Assembly (NCBI GenBank): GCA_025331435.1
Contig: JAIWNI010000151.1
Coordinates: 1 to 49,402 of the forward strand
Reading direction: 5' to 3'
Source of the DNA: Choanephora cucurbitarum
Lineage: Eukaryota; Mucoromycota; Mucoromycetes; Mucorales; Choanephoraceae
Length of the DNA stretch: 49,402 nucleotides
A program made the position numbers and the translations under genes. Position 1 is the first letter of the stretch; each line of letters starts with the position of its first letter. Positions 34,659 to 44,113 of this stretch are shown here, in pieces. The notes below the pieces were generated by a model. The model had not been told where the DNA came from. It saw only the letters and a list, made by a program, of their open reading frames with translations, and made no database searches.

Positions 34659-34934
34659 ATGCTCAAGTCTGTTCTTCTCTCTGTTGCTCTCTCCATTCTG
34701 TGTGTGTCTGCAGCACCTGCTTCTGGCGTACCTTGTGGTCCAAACGAAATAAAGAGATCGTGCAAAATTCTAAAATTCTATCGAGATATTGGTGTATCTA
34801 TCAGAATCCCAAATGTATGCACATCTCTTGACCCATTGGACAAAGACCAGCAAATCATATATCAAAGTCGATATAGCCAGGATCCTATCACGTATAACAC
34901 AGTGTGCGAAGCAGCTGCTGAAATTAAAAGATAG
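34659..34934 (+). CDS. Small secreted Cys-containing protein, TVCEAA family, cluster copy 1
   Basis: A 91-residue single-exon protein, function unknown. Signal peptide MLKSVLLSVALSILCVSAAP; mature part with CGPNEIKRSC, RIPNVCTSLDPLDKDQQ and YNTVCEAAAEI, giving four Cys that could form two disulfides. It stops at IKR, 11 residues earlier than copies 2 and 4, and differs from them in the middle, so the family is diversifying. It is convergent with copy 2, with about 440 bp between stops. A secreted-effector or antimicrobial-like role is only a guess from size, secretion and Cys. Confidence 0.75.
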   Translation: MLKSVLLSVALSILCVSAAPASGVPCGPNEIKRSCKILKFYRDIGVSIRIPNVCTSLDPLDKDQQIIYQSRYSQDPITYNTVCEAAAEIKR

Positions 34935-35377
34935 ATAGATCTTCTTTCAAGACCCATTAGACTTTAAATAATACTCAATAAATAGTCATGTTTTAATTGT
35001 TTATCAGAAACAGATGTGTGCAATGACAAGAAATAAGCTAACGCAGAGGTCTATGCAATGAAAAAGAAGACATCAAAGCTGATGTGCATTAGATAGGATT
35101 GCTAAAAGAAAAAGGAAAAGAAACTAAAAGAGAAATAGGCATTGCTACACTAGCAGATTCACCGAAAGCGTTATTATTCTCTTCTTTATCCTTTCTTTCT
35201 CGTTTGACCAGATAGTTGAATGCGCTAGAAACTCATTTTGCCCTCTCTTTCGAAAGACATTGAAGAGAAAGCATATCTTCAGTAGGGTTTCTCCATAACT
35301 GATATTTTATCTCAAAAGAATACGCTATCCGTTTCTGTTGAAACAATTAAAACAATGACTATTTATTGAGTGTTATT
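34935..35377. other. Spacer between convergent secreted genes 1 and 2
   Basis: From about 34985 it is a direct repeat of 41560-41933 and, for about 300 bp, an inverted repeat of 33430-33740. No gene seen. Confidence 0.75.
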
Positions 35378-35700
35378 TTAGAAACCGAAAGTTTTTCTAA
35401 GAGCATCCACCTCTTTTGGTACTTCAACAGCTGCTTCGCACACTGTACTATAAACTTTAGTTTGCTGGCTAATTGGATTTGTAAATGAGGATTGCTGGTC
35501 TTTGTCCAATGGGTCAAGAGATGTGCATACATTTGGGATTTTGATGGGCATGTTAAAATTTTTATAGAAACTTAGAATTTTGCATGATGCATTTATTTCT
35601 TCTGGACCACAAGATGCACCAGAAGCAGGTGCTGCAGACACACAAAGGATAGAGAGAGCAACAGAAAGAAGAACAGATTTGAGCATATTGACTTGGAAAG
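34985..35700. repeat. Repeat R3, copy a (direct repeat of about 41560-42260)
   Basis: Near-identical direct repeat containing the 3' spacer and the whole minus-strand secreted gene. The gene copies differ by only a few bases. This points to a recent duplication or gene conversion. Confidence 0.88.
35378..35686 (-). CDS. Small secreted Cys-containing protein, TVCEAA family, cluster copy 2
   Basis: 102 residues, single exon. Signal peptide as in copy 1, then SCGPEEINASC, KIPNVCTSLDPLDKDQQ, YSTVCEAAVEVPKEVDALRK and a TFGF end. It is almost identical to copy 4 (41934-42242), with only a few substitutions, mostly in the signal peptide. Function unknown. This longer form, with a helical tail after the last Cys, is probably the complete version for the cluster genes. 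Confidence 0.8.
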   Translation of the reverse strand: MLKSVLLSVALSILCVSAAPASGASCGPEEINASCKILSFYKNFNMPIKIPNVCTSLDPLDKDQQSSFTNPISQQTKVYSTVCEAAVEVPKEVDALRKTFGF

Positions 35701-36372
35701 TATTGAGTAAAACAAAAATGGCTATAAACCAATCCTGCTTATATATGTCTCTTTTTCTAGTTTGAGGTATGCACTGCTTGTTTGTATGCTGGTTTATACA
35801 TGTCCTGCTTTAAATCACATCGCTGCTAAAATCTAAAGGAAAATAAAAGAATGATGTATACGGATGCAGGTAGGGCTTTGCTTGTTCAGCATTAAGCATA
35901 AAGGATGACGAGATCAACAGCAGCAGCAATCAACCCCTATCTGTGTTTGCAGCAGTAGCCCAAGCAAGCAATTGCGTCCTCAGTCACTGACTCAGTCTGA
36001 GTCCACCGATTAAAAAGTCTGGATGTAAATGCATCCGAGAACGTGTCTAAAGTACGTTTCACTTACGCCTTAAAGCTCGTAGCAAAGTTGCATTGACACA
36101 TCCTTCGAGTGGTACAAAAGGGAAATTCAATGTTAGATCATGACACCGCAAACGCTTTGGGACATTTTGTGTTGCAGTATTTTGGGATGGATACTTTTTA
36201 TATTGCTTCGTTTATTGAATCAGTTTTTGAGGATCATTTGGTTTATGGTTCCGATGATTGGACCATAGCTCTTTACGATTGGGTTTGATGATATCGATTG
36301 ATTGGATTGTTGTTTGAAAAATAGTGGCTTTTATATGAAAAAAAAAAGTTATATATGGATGGTATAGGAAGG
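35687..36372. other. Promoter of secreted copy 2, then possible left part of the transposon
   Basis: 35687 to about 35910 is the family promoter in reverse, forming an inverted repeat with 34420-34658 (for example ACCTGCATCCGTATACATCA at about 34469 and its reverse complement at about 35853). From about 35960 the sequence is no longer shared with the other copies and may belong to the inserted element. No terminal inverted repeat could be identified. Confidence 0.55.
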
Positions 36373-36888
36373 CTATACAGCAAATGCGTTGCTGCTACGG
36401 TTTGAAAACGGGGTAGGATTGATATGTCGACTGCAAAAACCATGAGCAATATACCGGGTGTTATGATACATTCTGTTTGCTTGATCTTCTAATGCCTGTC
36501 CAGTAAGATCCCAGGATGTTTTCGCGTTTATGTAGCGCTTTGCTACATGCATAGCTTTCTGCTTAAAAGAGCCCGTTTTAATAGTTGAACAAACTCTGTT
36601 GCCACGGATATCATTGAACCATGCCTGAAGGTCTCGTTTGTTCCTTCTACTGACGTCTTCACATAGAGTCTGGCAATAGGCATCTACGCCAGAATGGAAT
36701 ACAATTCAATAAAAGGGTATCAATTTCTAAACTTCAATCTTACTGTCTGTTTTGAAATCAGTAGCCCTGTTTCTTCTTCGATGGCCGTTACAGGTACAAT
36801 CTTTGCTCATTCGGCCCATAGCCTGTCGCATTTCTTGCATTTCTACAAACAGACTTCTCAATAAGTCATCTGTATGACGAACCTTCAT
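36373..36888 (-). CDS. Truncated orphan-family protein next to the transposase
   Basis: Two inferred exons (36888-36744, 36683-36373) give 151 residues from MKVRHTDDLLRSLF. It is clearly related to the 7029-7974 product: shared layout with an intron at the same place (K-T-D/N-[intron]-AY), then SFKQKAMHVAKRYINAKTSW, LTGQALEDQANRMYHNTRYI and AHGFCSRH. It ends about 115 residues early, after RHINPTPF. An upstream ATG at 36943 (MDNPLSQNSF) resembles the other protein's N-terminus but is in another frame, so a one-base frameshift is likely and the gene may be a pseudogene. No known domain; DNA binding by its basic core is conceivable. Confidence 0.6.
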
Positions 36889-37276
36889 CACGCATTGAGA
36901 TTTGGTTAACAGTGAATGAATTTTGAGAAAGCGGATTATCCATTTTTACTGTGTTAATAAAAAAAAATGCCATAAAAATGATCAAGTTACTGATTTATTT
37001 AATGATATTAAACATCTTAAACATAAATGATACCATTGTCCCTGAAACATACCAACATATTCATTTCCTTTGCATTGAGTAACTCCGATTTGATTCCAAA
37101 TGATTGGATCGGAAAGTTTTTGCATCAGGAATGTATAGTGCTTCTTATAAACCTTTCAATATATTAAGTTGAAGCGATCTTATAAATAGTTTTGCGGTCG
37201 ACATCCAGAAACACCTTTCTATCATCTTATTCTTAAAAAACCTACCCATACTTACCCTAAAAAAGTTAAATTTATA
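36889..37276. other. Intergenic between divergent element genes
   Basis: About 390 bp separating the orphan gene (-) and the transposase relic (+), presumably their shared promoter region. AT-rich, with no supported ORF apart from the possible frameshifted N-terminus near 36943. Confidence 0.5.
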
Positions 37277-40200
37277 ATGAAGTTAGAATGGCTCCTCAAA
37301 GAACTTAAATCTATAAAGCAGCGCAGGAACGAAATCGGTCCTTTGATGGCCAGAGAGCGTGCAATACTTCTTCTTGAAGAATTATACGATCAAGTGGAAG
37401 ACTCTCTCTCTGAAGAGACTTTTCTAGCTGAAGAGCCGGAAGAATCTGACGTTGAGTCAGTTCTGGGTGAATGGGATCCCATTGGTATTAATATGCAAGC
37501 CATTGATGAGGATTTCTCTTTCCCTGACGACATTAATTCCATAGAACCTATGGATTTAGATGAAGGAGGTAAGCAGCTGAAGTTGACCATACTTAACTGG
37601 ATACATCGTTGATGCTTATGTTTCTCGATATACGAAGTTTCGTTTGATGAGAATGATCCTTACAACATTAACATCAACGTTAGCTCAAATCCTTTAACAC
37701 CTGCAGAAATCAATAATTTACGCTTTCTTGAACTCTCCAAGTCAGATGGCTTGAGCACTGGTGTTAGTGATTATGTTAGAGAGTATGTTAACCTACTCCA
37801 CCAGAGTGGCGGTAAGATATACAATTTGATAAGAAATGGAGTTTATCGTGAACTAACGTACCCTTATAGTTACTACGAAGGATCCAAGTCAGAAAGTATC
37901 TAGCTTGACATCGACTATTGCTCTGATCAAGCGTGTGATCTCCTTCTCGCCCATTGTAGAGCATGAGACTTGCAAGAAGGGCTGTTACTTGTATGATGTT
38001 GATGAGGACAAGGAGATGTTGCACTGTCCTGTGTGCAAAGAAGAACGCAACCTCAGAAAGCCAACACACATTAAGTATGCTTTCGTTGCCAATAAGATTG
38101 CACAGCTCCTTTCTGTTGATCAGAAACGTGAGTAATTGATGTATCGTCATCATGTTTTCGAGGAAGAGCGACTCCGAGACAACAGCAATCTCTTCGACAT
38201 CGACTGCGTTGGAGTGTATGAACAAATGAAGTAAGAGCGGATATTCGCTCTCCCTTTGGATCAAGGTGTACTGTTAGCCGTAGATGGTTTCACCTCTAAG
38301 AAGTCAAGCAAGTCAATGATGATTATCCACGTCATCTTACTTAACTACGAGCCCACTATATGGTAGATCAATTATGTCTGTATAAACGTGTCAGTAATCT
38401 TACCTTTATGATTCTAGATTCCAGGAAAAAAACATGTTCCAAGCTGCTATTCTTTGTAGCGACAATAAGCCTGACTTCAAAAGCTTTCTTCTTCCGATTG
38501 TCAAAGAATTTAAGAAGTTTAGCAGCACCAATGAAGGTTTCAAAGAATGGAAAAGAAGTATGCCAAGCTCATATGCATTTGATGGGAGTTACTTCTGATT
38601 TGATTGAGAGCCAAAAGCTGCTTGATTTTAGTGGTATGTATTGCATAAAACTTGCCTGAATGCCACTACTAATTGTTTGATGTAGGGCATGGTGCGTACT
38701 ATGGTTGCAAGTATTGGACAAGTAAGTGAAATTAAAATTGTGTAAGTCAATGAATGGCAACTTACTTTATATGATAGCACAAGGGAAACGCAGCGATGAG
38801 CCAAAGAAGTCGGGAATGTACTTCCCCACTCGAAACAAACCATATAGAACTGCTGCTAGTCTAGTACTTAAAGAAGTTAATATCGTTCGAGAAGTTATTG
38901 AAGACTTTATTAACTCTACCTTTATAGAATGATAACCATGGAGTCAAATCTCGTTCCGTTTTTGGGGATCTCCCAAACTTCAAGTCACCCTTCTTTGTTG
39001 CTTTGGATGAAATGCATCTCGGCTCTAACATTGCCAAACTCCTCTATGAGATGCTTTCTCCACAACTCAATGACAAGTACAAGCATACCGACAACAAGTC
39101 CAGGTATCCCTTCCAGTTGCCAGTTGATGCTGGTGAAAAGATTTATAAGTCCTTACAACTGTCCAAAAGGCATATCTCGCAACACTTCGCTGGTAGCTGG
39201 AATCCTTACAACCCTTGTACCAACTCCAAGTTGAGTGCATACCACTCTGTCTGTTGGTTGGATATAGTCCGCCACACTTTCCATACTTTGCTGGCACCTT
39301 ACCTACAACCATCTGCCGCAAAAGCTCTGAGTGCTGTCATCCGTGGTGTTACCATAATGCTGCAAAGACACCTGAGCAAAGAAGACATTTGTGAAATGGA
39401 AAAGTAAGTTTAAATTTGTTTTGACAGAATACTATCATTACTTACGTCTTTTTAATCAGTTTCAGATGCTACAAGAAATGGTTCTCCTACCTCGATAAGT
39501 GCATTGCACGCAAGACCATCTCTTTGACAGTTTACCACATTAATATGCATCTCCTTTCACATGTCGGTGACTATATCCGCCATTTCGGTCCCATGTCTTC
39601 AACAAGTGCGCATTCAATGAAAAGATCGATTGAAATCTTGAAACGCACAATGAAGGCATCTCACAACATGGCCGCAAATAATAACAACATCCTCGAAATA
39701 GGTGCTCTTCTGGACTACTTGGATTTTCCGGTATTGTCAACTTCGACCTTGGGAAGAAAAAGGAAGACACCATCTACAAAGACTACCCCCAGGATGCTTC
39801 ACTTCCACAACTTTGGGCTCCCTTTCTGGCTTCACCTTCATCTATCAGCCTTAAACAAGCGAACAAAGAGCAAGTCATTGAGGGTGCCTTCAACACTCGA
39901 CAGTTGGGTTATGCAGTCTATCAACTAATGGGTCACATTCAAAGCACCAAGAATATTATAATCGAAGACCAACAATTAAACTACAACATGACAATTGCAG
40001 AGAAGCTCTGGAAAGACGATCATGTCTACTATTCTTCTCTACACATTGATAGATGCAAGCAAACAAACAAGGACGGCTATTATGCTCTATTCCAGGCGAA
40101 CAAAATGTGCAAAAACAAGTAAGTCTTGAGTGGATGTCTATCAAATTGGTTTTAATCGTTTCCATACAATTTTTAGTAAGCTCAAATCCGTTTGGTAAGT

Positions 40201-40516
40201 TTGCAAAATCCTCTGCTTTTTCAATTTCTTGGCTGACACTTCTGAGTCTGGCCTACCTACACACTTGGTATTAGGAGAGATATACGAAGCGTTTAGAGGA
40301 TCAACAATTACCAACGTGCCAAGGGTAAAAGAGACCAAAAAGTATGTGGCCTTTGATGCTTCTGACCTGATCTCTCCTGTTGGCTTGATACAAGAGGTCA
40401 AAAGTATTCAAAGTGCCAGTAACTATCAACTTTTTCCTTGGTACAAAGTCATTCGCAACACCTCTGTCTTTCCTTCAAATATGCATGAAACAGCAGGAGA
40501 AATTGCAAATTTATAA
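37277..40516 (+). pseudogene. Transposase relic, Tnp2 + DUF4218 type (CACTA/Plavaka-like)
   Basis: The frame must be pieced together across several small introns and lesions. In order: an acidic N-terminal segment; a zinc-knuckle stretch ETCKKGCYLYDVDEDKEMLH-CPVC; VLLAVDGFTSKKSS and HVILLNYEP (start of Tnp2); FLLPIVKEFKKF; HGAYYGCKYW; GVKSRSVFGDLPNFKSPFFV-ALDEMHLG, matching the Tnp2 'LPYFD...D.MH' block; then a DUF4218-like part ending TVYHINMHLLSHVGDYIRHF-GPMSSTSAHSMKRS. The C-terminal part (40229-40516) ends HETAGEIANL. An in-frame TAA lies at 38232-38234, and frame changes are needed near 38560-38640 and 39720-39740. I therefore regard it as inactive, though wrong splice guesses could explain part of this. 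Confidence 0.75.
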
Positions 40517-41076
40517 AACCCAAGAAATTAGGCTCTTAGAATCTCTAATAAAATCTGTTTCACTTTATTTATCGTCTACATCAAAAGTAGCTTTTTTAAA
40601 GCAAGTTGGAAAAAAGTTCTTTGAGGTCTACAAGCGCTTGGCTGAGCGTGTGTATGGTTAAAGCGGTAACATCAAACCTCACAAACATTATTTCAACCTA
40701 AATTAATAATTTAACACTTTTTCATTTATAGTGGTACACCTAGTATGTTAATTAGCGTATTAATAAGGAATTACGGTCTAAGAGACGTAAAATAAGTTCT
40801 GAAACTGAAATGCATTAAAGAGGGCGTAACTGGATACTGTAAACATAGGCATGTATCAGCCACTGCTGATCTCATCATCCTTTATGCTTATGGTTGATCA
40901 AGTACACCCTCACATGCATTCGTATGCATTATCCTCATCTTCGTTTACTTTTAGCAGTCAAGAGACAGAAAGCAGAACATACATAAACACTAAGCCAGAA
41001 AAGAAACATATATAAGCAGGATTGTTTTATAGCCACTTTTTTTTTCTTTACTTTACTCGCTATATCCCAAGTCAAT
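40517..41076. other. Right end of transposon region and promoter of secreted copy 3
   Basis: Similarity to the family promoter begins about 40820 (AGAGGGCG...CTGTAAACATAGGCAT, as in 34380-34410 and the reverse of 42470-42510) and runs to the ATG. A TATA-like ACATATATAAGCAGGATT lies at about 41007-41024. Confidence 0.65.
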
Positions 41077-41110
41077 ATGCTCAAGTCTGTTCTTCTCTCC
41101 GTCCTTCGTG
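40830..41110 (+). repeat. Repeat R4: promoter/start block, inverted partner at about 42230-42500
   Basis: Very close inverted match to 42230-42500 (for example GATCAAGTACACCCTCACAT at 40897 and its reverse complement at about 42405), plus direct similarity to 34420-34720. The two arms flank secreted genes 3 and 4, making an inverted repeat of about 1.65 kb overall. Confidence 0.85.
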
Positions 41111-41259
41111 TATCTGCACAAGTTACTGCTGGTCCACTTTGTGATATAAACGAAACAGAGAAATTGGGTGCATGTTCAGAGGCCTTTATATTTTATAGTA
41201 CCAGCGATCAAAAAATTGGAGTTTCTAACATGCAGCCTTTATTACCAAAACATACTTGA
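41077..41259 (+). pseudogene. Degenerate secreted-family gene, cluster copy 3
   Basis: 60 codons. It begins MLKSVLLSVLRVSAQVTAG, with the signal peptide shortened by a 4-codon deletion compared with copy 1. It retains C-x(n)-C (CDINETEKLGAC) and FYS, but lacks the PNVC and TVCEAA parts and stops early at KHT. The promoter is intact and close to that of copy 4. It is probably a decayed copy, although a short secreted product is possible. Confidence 0.6.
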
Positions 41260-41933
41260 GCCTTAAGTAAATATTTGGAGACGATCTTCAAAACAGCAGG
41301 AGACAAACAAAAAAAAAAATAGAAAAAAAATCAACTCATTTAGTACGTACAGCAAGAGCATTGGGTCTCTTGCAAGTCATGCAAGCATGGAATAGATCAT
41401 TTGAAGAAAAATGAGATACAGGCTGTCCTGACTATATCTTAGGTTCATGCACAAACTTTTCCAACTGATTGTACAAGAGATTGAGTGTTGTAATCTTCTT
41501 TTTTAGTTGTCAAAGTTCATTGCCAGATCAAAGACATAATGTACGTTGTTTCTTCGCACACAAAGACAGATGTGTGCAATGACAAGAAATAAGCTAACGC
41601 AGAGGTCTATGCAATGAAAAAGAAGACATCAAAGCTGATGTGCATTAGATAGGATTGCTAAAAGAAAAAGGAAAAGAAACTAAAAGAGAAATAGGCATTG
41701 CTACACTAGCAGATTCACCGAAAGCGTTATTATTCTCTTCTTCATCCTTTCTTTCTCGTTTGACCAGATAGCTGAATGCACTAGAAACTCATTTTGCCCT
41801 CTCTTTCGAAAGACATTAAAGAGAAAGCATACCTTCAGTAGGGTTTCTCCATAACTGATATTTTATCTCAAAAGAATACGCTATCCGTTTCTGTTGAAAC
41901 AATTAAAACAATGACTATTTATTGAGTGTTATT
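41260..41933. other. Spacer between secreted copies 3 and 4 (repeat DNA)
   Basis: 41330-41880 is the inverted copy of 33430-33970, and 41560-41933 is also a direct repeat of 34985-35377. No gene seen. Confidence 0.75.
41330..41880 (-). repeat. Repeat R1, copy b (inverted)
   Basis: Reverse complement of 33430-33970 with a few percent difference by eye. It includes ACTATATCTTAGGTTCATGC (41434), whose reverse complement lies at about 33855. Confidence 0.85.
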
Positions 41934-42260
41934 TTAGAAACCGAAAGTTTTTCTAAGAGCATCCACCTCTTTTGGTACTTCAACAGCTGCTTCGCACACT
42001 GTACTATAAACTTTAGTTTGCTGGCTAATTGGATTTGTAAATGAGGATTGCTGGTCTTTGTCCAATGGGTCAAGAGATGTGCATACATTTGGGATTTTGA
42101 TGGGCATGTTAAAATTTTTATAGAAACTTAGAATTTTACATGATGCATTTATTTCTCCTGGACCACAAGATGCACCAGAAGCAGGTGCTGCAGACACACA
42201 AAGGATGGAGAGGGCAACAGAGATAAGAATAGACTTGAGCATATTGACTTGGGATATAGC
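41560..42260. repeat. Repeat R3, copy b
   Basis: Direct repeat of 34985-35700, including the complete minus-strand secreted gene. Beyond about 42260 similarity to the other unit continues more weakly through the promoter. Confidence 0.88.
41934..42242 (-). CDS. Small secreted Cys-containing protein, TVCEAA family, cluster copy 4
   Basis: 102 residues, single exon, almost identical to copy 2: the signal peptide reads MLKSILISVALSILCVSAAP and the first mature motif SCGPGEINASC instead of SCGPEEINASC, while the rest looks the same. Four mature Cys. It is convergent with degenerate copy 3. Function unknown; secretion is inferred from the signal peptide. Confidence 0.8.
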   Translation of the reverse strand: MLKSILISVALSILCVSAAPASGASCGPGEINASCKILSFYKNFNMPIKIPNVCTSLDPLDKDQQSSFTNPISQQTKVYSTVCEAAVEVPKEVDALRKTFGF

Positions 42261-43419
42261 GAGTAAAGTAAAGAAAAAAAAAGTGGCTATAAAACAATCC
42301 TGCTTATATATGTTTCTTTTCTGGCTTAGTGTTTATGTATGTTCTGCTTTCTGTCTCTTGACTGCTAAAAGTAAACGAAGATGAGGATAATGCATACGAA
42401 TGCATGTGAGGGTGTACTTGATCAACCATAAGCATAAAGGATGATGAGATCGGCAGTGGCTAATACCTACTTATGTTTACAGCAGGCAGTTGCGCCCTCT
42501 TGGAGTTTATGACATGTTCATTTATCATCAGGCGTACTTTGATGATAGAGACTCCATTTTAGAGACCATCATCAAGATAACAGAAGACAAACAAAATGGA
42601 GCTGCCTGCTTCTCAATTTCGATACTAATATGGATTGCAACAAACAGGAACAACGTTTTACTTTTTTTGGATTTGCAACTTGCAGCTATCAAACAACATA
42701 ACGTACATCTTTATGAACGGGTGCAACTGTTTATCTTTAGACCAGTTGAGTGTCAGAAGCAAAGATCTTCAGATACGTTCAACACCATCAACACACACTA
42801 AAGCCACGAATGATTTAGGGTTGATGAATCAAACGGACAGAAAAGATAATGATGATGGCTGTTTACCTTTGACACTACAAAAAAAAAGGATAAAAACTAG
42901 CCCATTTAGTACGTACAGCAAGAGCACTGGGTCTCTTGCAAGTCATGCAAGCATAGAGTAGATCATTTGAAGAAAAACGAGATGCAGGCTGTCCTGAATG
43001 CACTTTAGCTTTAAGTACAAGCTTATTCATCTGCTTGTACAAGAGATTGAGTGTTGTTTATCCTTTGTTATTAACAAAAAAGACACCATTACGCAACATA
43101 GTTCTTGTATCATGATAGCAACTCATTGGATTTATCGAATGTAGCTGTTATTATGATAAGTATAGGGTAGTGAATATCAATGTTCTTGAACAAACGATTC
43201 TCTTGTTCAGATGAAGCACTGAGCAATTCAAAATTAATGCACACACTCTCAAATTAACTCGGCGATAGGAAGTAAAGATAGCTAATTGGTTAATCCTTCT
43301 CTTTAAGGCTACCTTAAACTTAACTATGAATTCGGTGCATCTCACTTAGTCTTCAACTACTGACTGAATTTACAAACAATTTCCTTTATTATTTTGGAGA
43401 ATATACACAATTAGTTAAT
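42243..43419. other. Promoter of secreted copy 4, inverted R2 repeat, then unique flank
   Basis: 42243 to about 42500 is the reversed family promoter (TATA-like box at about 42295-42312). About 42500-43065 is the inverted copy of 33830-34400. 43066-43419 is unique AT-rich sequence leading to the 3' end of the membrane-protein gene. ORFs at 42490-42961 lie in repeat DNA and are not supported. Confidence 0.7.
42500..43065 (-). repeat. Repeat R2, copy b (inverted)
   Basis: Reverse complement of about 33830-34400. Both ends of the whole cluster therefore carry the same DNA in opposite orientation, framing 33.4-43.1 kb as one large, imperfect palindrome-like structure. Confidence 0.8.
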
Positions 43420-44113
43420 TTAGTTCTTGAGCATCAAACCGTAACGAAGACCAGCTACAGCTAGAGCAGATATTTTGATTGTATCAAAGACGATATAAGA
43501 GCGGTGACCCTTCAAGAAGAATGGGTCTTTTTCCCAAAGTTCTTGGGCAGTGGGACCACCTTGAGCTACTTCTTCGGCGCGTCTATTGAACTTGGGGAGA
43601 AGGTAAACAGAATGAATGACGGTAATAGCAATAGGGGCTAATGAGGCAGCCTTTAACAAGTTATCTACATAGCCATCATGTCGTACAATACGTTCATTCC
43701 AATGTAAAAAGACGTTGAGACTAAGCAAGCTAACAGCGCCCTAGTGTAATCATGTCAATCTCTCGCATACTTGATTTCCTTTTTTTCTCTCTCTCATATT
43801 GCTCCTTATTTACCTCGATCTTGTTAATCAAACTAAATCTATGACGTCCTACATCCAACTTGTTCCAATCATCAAGGCTAGGTACATTGGCAAGAAGGGG
43901 TGTTTCAAGGAAGTTAAGATTCAAGCTAGTAGCAAACCAGATAGCATTGAGTAAAGTGAGACCTAGAGTAAGTTCTCTTAAAGAAGCCTTCTTCATAACA
44001 GTTTGGTGGAGGACGACTTGGAGAGCAGCAGAGGGCAATACGACTTTAGCAGTTCCCCAAGGGTCTAACAAGAAGTTGGAGATCTTGTTGGTAGTAGTAA
44101 TTGGTGGTCTCAT
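43420..44113 (-). CDS. Small integral membrane protein of unknown function
   Basis: Two inferred exons (44113-43814, 43740-43420) give 206 residues. It has about four membrane segments: VVLPSAALQVVLHQTVMKK, LTLGLTLLNAIWFATSLNLN, a segment after the splice (GAVSLLSLNVFLHW) and AASLAPIAITVIHSVYLLPK, with a last hydrophobic stretch near the C-terminus (IKISALAVAGLRYGLML). The loop LETPLLANVPSLDDWNKLDVGRHRFSLINKIE (positions about 43900-43815) resembles the 'F-E-P-K-F-AP-L-LDVGR-F' block of small bacterial and fungal DUF4149-like membrane proteins, but this link is weak. The role is unknown. It ends in the unique flank of the repeat cluster. Confidence 0.75.

Larger units (their letters stand above)
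35960..40800. mobile_element. Decayed DNA transposon (Tnp2/DUF4218 type), limits approximate
   Basis: The unique DNA between the two secreted-gene pairs holds a transposase relic (37277-40516, +) and a divergently oriented orphan gene (36373-36888, -). The limits are where similarity to the flanking repeats stops, not mapped ends. I found no convincing terminal inverted repeats or target-site duplication by eye, so whether the element inserted between two existing pairs or carried them is open. Confidence 0.6.

Noticed and set aside
35960..40800. CACTA-like or other terminal inverted repeats of the transposon
   Set aside because: Short similar strings such as GAGTGGTAC (about 36108) and TAGTGGTAC (about 40730) are in the same orientation, not inverted, so they do not define element ends.
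42490..42961. Two overlapping ORFs of about 105 codons
   Set aside because: They lie in inverted repeat R2 and correspond to the antisense of ORFs around 33969-34317. Frames differ between copies and no signal or domain is present.
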